Source of the DNA: Lantana camara
Lineage: Eukaryota > Streptophyta > Magnoliopsida > Lamiales > Verbenaceae
Reading direction: 5' to 3'
Assembly (NCBI GenBank): GCA_037501455.1
Contig: CM074855.1
Coordinates: 38,039,001-38,103,000, forward strand
Length of the DNA stretch: 64,000 nt
Below the pieces are notes generated by a model, which ran no database searches, was not told the origin of the DNA, and was given only the letters and a program-made list of their open reading frames with translations. Made by a program: the position numbers and the translations under genes. Positions 60,152 to 64,000 of the stretch are shown here, one piece after another. Position 1 is the stretch's first letter, and the number at the start of each line of letters is the position of its first letter.

Positions 60152-60922
60152 GAGCCCCAAGATCATTCATTTCCTTGCTCAAAGTCTTGTGTTGACAAGC
60201 ATCTCTTCTCCCTCTCTCCCTCTCATTTTCGATAGCTTCCCCTTGTGCTAGGTTAGTTGTTTTTTTTTTTTTTTATGCTATAGTTTTTATGTTATGTTTT
60301 GTTTAGTTTATGTTTTTATATTATGGTATGTTTATATTAGGTTTAGGTTGGGTCTTAGGGTCTTCCCTAAGCCATATAGGATTTTATTTTATGCATTTAT
60401 GGTATTGTTTATATGATTTAATTGTTTATTATATGCTATGAAATGTTATGATATGCTTTGATATATGCTATTATCATGAATTAGGGTTACTATATGTTGT
60501 ATATTGATGCATGATTAGGGTATTTGAATTATATTCATGCATGTTAGCAAATGGAATAGTAACCTATGATCAATTATGTTATAACATGTTGTCATTTAAT
60601 TTAATTGTTACATGTTACATGCCTAATGTTCATGATATGATATGAATTATGTTGAGACATGTTCTTATATGGTTATATGATTCATGAATTATGAATTGAG
60701 CTTATGATAAGATATGGATTAATGGAATAGTGTCTTGATCATATGTTATACACTTTAATAGTATCACATGTTATAACCTAAGATGGAATAGGGTTTCATA
60801 ACTTGATGATATGCTTTAATTAGACTTCTTAACCATAGGTTATACCTTTAACCTAGATCACACTTGATTATAATAACATGAACTTGAACTATAGGTTATA
60901 ATCAAGAGCATAATTTGATTAG

Positions 60923-60993
60923 GGTGTGTGTGTGTGCATGCCCCGTGTGTGTGTTGTGTGCATGTCGTGTGTGTGTGTGTGTGTGTGTGTGTA
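60923..60993. repeat. TG-rich simple repeat
   Basis: Three (TG)n runs separated by CATGCCCCG and CATGTCG, inside LTR J. Confidence 0.9.
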
Positions 60994-62938
60994 TAGTAAG
61001 GGTTTGACCCAGCCCTTTAACCCGATAAGTGAATAGTAACTTGTGAATAGTAATCCATGAATAGTAATCCTCAACTGTAATTTTGAATAGTGCTTTTGAA
61101 TAGTAAAAGTAAATTAAAACTTGTGCTTTCTTAATAGACATTTGCACCTAGGTTTTCCAAACCCGGGGGTTAAAATATCTTTTCAAAATGTGTTTCTTTT
61201 GTGGACTTGTTTTATAACCTTAAGGTATATGTTTAGAATTCATAATTTGATTAATTCCTAATCTGTTATACTTAGATCATAGTCCCATGTTAATCATAAC
61301 TCACTTTAACGTATTCTCTTGTGTGTTATCTTTCTCTAATACCTTAAATGGTATTACTCTCGTGTGTTACATGTTCCTTTCTTGATTGATACCACTCATG
61401 TGCATCATTATAGAAGTGGGTCTTAGTTCTTGAGCTCACTTTAGTACACCACTTAAGGAGTTAAGGTTGAGCACTGGGATCCCCAGGGCACTGCATAATC
61501 TATCCTACATATTATTACTAATAGGTGAGGTTAAACTATTTCAACTGGAGCCATGAATACTTGAAGATTCAATCGTTTTGAAACTTAAAGCCTAGTGTTT
61601 TATCATTCTTATTATGAAACACCCTTTATAAGGGACAACTCTTCGAAGAACCCAATCCTATTTGTTATTCATTGATCAAAGGCACATGTTTTCAATGTAA
61701 TGCATCAATGGTTCAATGTTTTCAAAGTATTGCATCAATGGTTCAATGGTTCAAAGCATTTCTTCAATGGTTCATGCATTCGGATTTATTCCGAATGTCA
61801 TCAATGGTAATGGTATAGGCCCGGCAGTTACGTGTAGAGGTGATGCTCGGGAGGTGAGCGCCAACGACATCACTAATACTGGTCCACACTAGGCGATTGA
61901 TACCGACTTTAATCAGGAGGTTTGGTTAAGTCAGGATAATTATCGGGAATGGACCGCAAATCTATTCCCAAATCAATGGTTAATGGTCACCTAGGGGTCG
62001 CTCCCCGAAGTGAAACTTGGTGGAGGATGGTGCATGTGTGTATGTGTTAGGGTGTTATTGATCTCGTCCGACACCCTATTAATGGTCATGTTTTCTGAAG
62101 TAAGGATGGAGAAGCATAGCTTACGGGCATCAATGTTTTCATAAAGTTGGTTCATATTTTGTAAAGTTGTTCCTACCCTTATCCCGTTTTATGAAAATCA
62201 TATGAACCAAATCATAGCATATGTGTGCGTGTGTGAGAGCATTCATGAAAGTATTTTTGAAAACTCTCATTTCTTATAGCATTGCATCAAAGGGTTTTAT
62301 CACTTGAACTTACTCTTAAATTCTTCAATAAAGCTTTGCTTTAAAGGTTTTACCTTGTGAACTTTACTTCAAACGTTTACTTCAAGTACTTTCGTTTAAA
62401 GATATCCCTCACTTAGTCACTTTGACTAATACCTCTACCTGTTTTCTGGCCTCATGGTTTCAGGTCATGCAGCCGCAGTCTAGAGGTATCTTGAAGCTCT
62501 AGAGTGTCCATTTTGTTCAAGTCAGGACTTTACATTATTAATCTATTTTGTGTCCTGTATATGTTATATGGCTGCATTAATACCTTGCTTTAATATTTTT
62601 GTAATACTCTTGCTGCTACTTTGATACTGATACCATGAACTCTGCTACTGGGATATCAATATGTGAATATGTTATGTGTTCTGACATGCCAAGTCTCTCT
62701 TACCGATCACTATGTTCTTGCTTGTTTACATACCACCACGCAAATGTTTTGAAAAGTTTTAAAATACTCTGATTTTCCGCTGCATAACCCACATTGTTAA
62801 ACATTGTTATTGTTAATCGTTAATGGACATGCCGTTCACTGGGGTATTTCTTGAGTGATGGCTCACACCATTACTTAAGGGGTGCTTCAGTGTGGGGGTT
62901 GGGGCGCCGCTCTCTACCAGCAAAGTGGGGGTGCTACA

Positions 62939-63177
62939 GCCATCGTCATGGTGCAAGGTACATTAGACATTCATGGTATCTTATCTCATGCATCGTTTGA
63001 TTTTGGCGTAACCCACCTTCTTGTTTATTTGCCTACTTCGTGCGTATACCCATTACTTACCTGTGGCTCTTTCTCTTTCCTTTGTATTACTTGCGCTTGT
63101 GCTTGTTGTTGCTCAGTAGTCCCGAGGGAAAACTTTGAGTGTACGTGCGCTCTAGTTCTTTGGTAAGACGAGGGTCG
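62939..63177 (+). pseudogene. Element F protease remnant
   Basis: Continues the frame after LTR J: MVQGTLDIHGILSHASFDFG, where A has [17 protein letters not shown]. The active-site triplet is DFG instead of DPG. Similarity fades within 40 codons, so pol has been deleted from about here. Confidence 0.75.
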
Positions 63178-63539
63178 TGTTTCTACCGAGCTTCCAAGGT
63201 GATTCAACAACCATGAGAAGGTGCGAGTGGTGGAAGTCCGCTGACTACGCCATTCATGTAACTCCGAGCTCTTGAGTTAGCTTGAAATGAATCAAACGGT
63301 GTGTGTTGAATCTCGTTTGGACCCTCTCATCGTGCGAGATAAATCGAGCTGCTCCTAGCCGGAACCAAGTTGTGAAGGAGCCCTACATCAACATATGAAG
63401 AAATCAAATCCCTTGTGCTTGAAGACCTTTCTCGAGCTAACCCTCATCGGGACGTCATGAGCATCGAACTTGGGTGAATACGAGAGAGTTACTCGCAGTT
63501 CTAACTCGAGCAGTCGGACCTGTAGGACCAGGTCCTTTT
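63178..63539 (+). other. Element F short 3' interior
   Basis: No recognised protein domain. The segment around 63265-63345 resembles 32265-32355 of element E. The terminal GGACCTG...CAGGTCCTTTT (63514-63540) resembles the reversed sequence next to the tract of element I (19107-19135). So E, F and I appear to share this end. Confidence 0.6.
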
Positions 63540-63549
63540 AAGGGGGTAG
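63540..63549 (+). other. Polypurine tract of element F
   Basis: AAGGGGGTAG, two T, then the 3' LTR. One pyrimidine interrupts it compared with A. Confidence 0.8.
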
Positions 63550-63551
63550 TT

Positions 63552-64000
63552 TGTAACATCCCGACTCTTCGACTTTCTAGCTATGATGTCACGAGTGTGC
63601 TAAGTGCGCATTTATTTAATTAACTATGCAATTATATGAATTATTTGAAAATTTGAATAATAATAAAATGTCGTATGTTTCAGTTTTTTTAAACGTTTTT
63701 AACCGTTTTAACTCGTTTAATCCCGTTTTCAATTCCGATTTTTGTAACAATTTGCTATACATGAATTATGTTATTTATAAAATTGTTTATATGCTCGTTT
63801 ATTATTTTAGAGTTCGTTTGATACGGTTTTGATACCGTTTTATTAGTTAAGGGACTCCAGGGCCTAAATCGTTTTAGCCCACCTTGTGCTCCGAAAGCCA
63901 TAACTTGAGCTCGAGAATTCGGATTCGAATTCCGGAAGCGGTGCCGGACTCATAACAAAGAAAGAAAGCTAAGGAACCTGGATTTATATTTTTTTCTAAG
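63552..64000 (+). mobile_element. Element F 3' LTR (continues beyond the window)
   Basis: TGTAACATCCCGACTCTTCG, closely matching 48882 onward with small indels, including the conserved TAACTTGAGCTCGAGAATTC (63901-63920). Only the first 449 bp are visible. Confidence 0.92.

Larger units (their letters stand above)
59066..62938 (+). mobile_element. Solo LTR of family J
   Basis: 3873 bp, TGTAACAGCCC to GGGGGTGCTACA, with the perfect target duplication GCCAT (59061-59065 and 62939-62943). It is related to G: both have TAGTCACTTTGACTAA (hairpin here 62415-62427) and CTAGAGGTATCTTGAAG (about 62482). TATA-like box at 60144-60151, (TG)n-rich tract at about 60923-60993, GGCCCGG block at about 61818. 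I found no palindrome cluster of the A-F type. Confidence 0.95.
48882..64000 (+). mobile_element. Element F: LTR retrotransposon with gag, pol deleted, nested C, D and J
   Basis: 5' LTR 48882-51718 plus 54688-54929, interior 54930-63551, 3' LTR from 63552 running out of the window. Both LTRs begin TGTAACATCCCGACTCTTCG and share the next 300 bp closely. Removing D and J leaves only about 1.9 kb of interior: leader, gag, start of protease and a short 3' segment. RT, RNase H and integrase are gone. Confidence 0.9.

Overview
The window reads as repeat-rich nuclear DNA of a flowering plant, most likely a eudicot. There is no recognisable host gene. Nearly all of it belongs to nested Ty3/gypsy LTR retrotransposons with long LTRs (about 2.8-3.9 kb), a tRNA-iMet-type primer site (TGGTATCAGAGC) and a gag that starts MPPRR or similar. 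A decayed LINE and a small Helitron are also present. The one intact polyprotein has the order Gag-PR-RT-RNaseH-INT-chromodomain-like tail, as in chromoviruses of the Tekay/Del type. The host species cannot be told from this sequence. I use working letters A-J for the LTR families.

Left half (1-26443). A LINE ORF2 remnant on the minus strand is cut in two: its RT part lies at 25323-26443 and its zinc-finger tail at about 1520-2079. Between them sits element I (minus strand): 5' LTR 21924-25322, decayed interior 19100-21923, 3' LTR 2083-3250 plus 17078-19099. The 3' LTR of I is split by a solo LTR of family G (3251-17072, target duplication AATCA). That LTR holds a 599-bp Helitron (4382-4980), a solo LTR of family H (target duplication GGAAA) and an LTR of family B (8658-12013). 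B sits exactly at the junction of a 4.1-kb tandem duplication (3986-8657 and 12014-16095).

Right half (26444-64000, plus strand). Element E (5' LTR 26444-29538, broken gag, 3' LTR scrap 32360-32602) is interrupted by a second G element (LTR 32603-33960 plus 44568-46493, decayed PR-RT-RNaseH 47014-48881). The LTR of this G copy carries element A (33961-44567), which is complete: two near-identical 2.9-kb LTRs, primer site, polypurine tract and one open 1495-codon gag-pol. The G pol is cut at 48881 by element F. The 5' LTR of F is split by an LTR of family C, its gag by solo LTR D (target duplication TTCAA) and its gag-PR junction by solo LTR J (target duplication GCCAT). The 3' LTR of F runs off the window.

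The most interesting signal is noncoding. LTRs that have diverged almost beyond alignment keep the same ordered set of short pairing elements: a U3 hairpin after TTGAGCTC, a consensus 5' splice site (AAG|GTAAGT), a cluster of 3-5 palindromes whose sequence differs by family, a GGGCCCGG block, a mini-hairpin AGTC-loop-GACT, a 3' splice-like pyrimidine tract plus CAG, and the complementary arms GCTAGGCGG and CCGCCTAGC about 250-330 nt apart. Several stems differ by compensatory or wobble changes, so pairing seems to be what is kept. The palindrome sequences do not follow the relationships of the LTRs that carry them.
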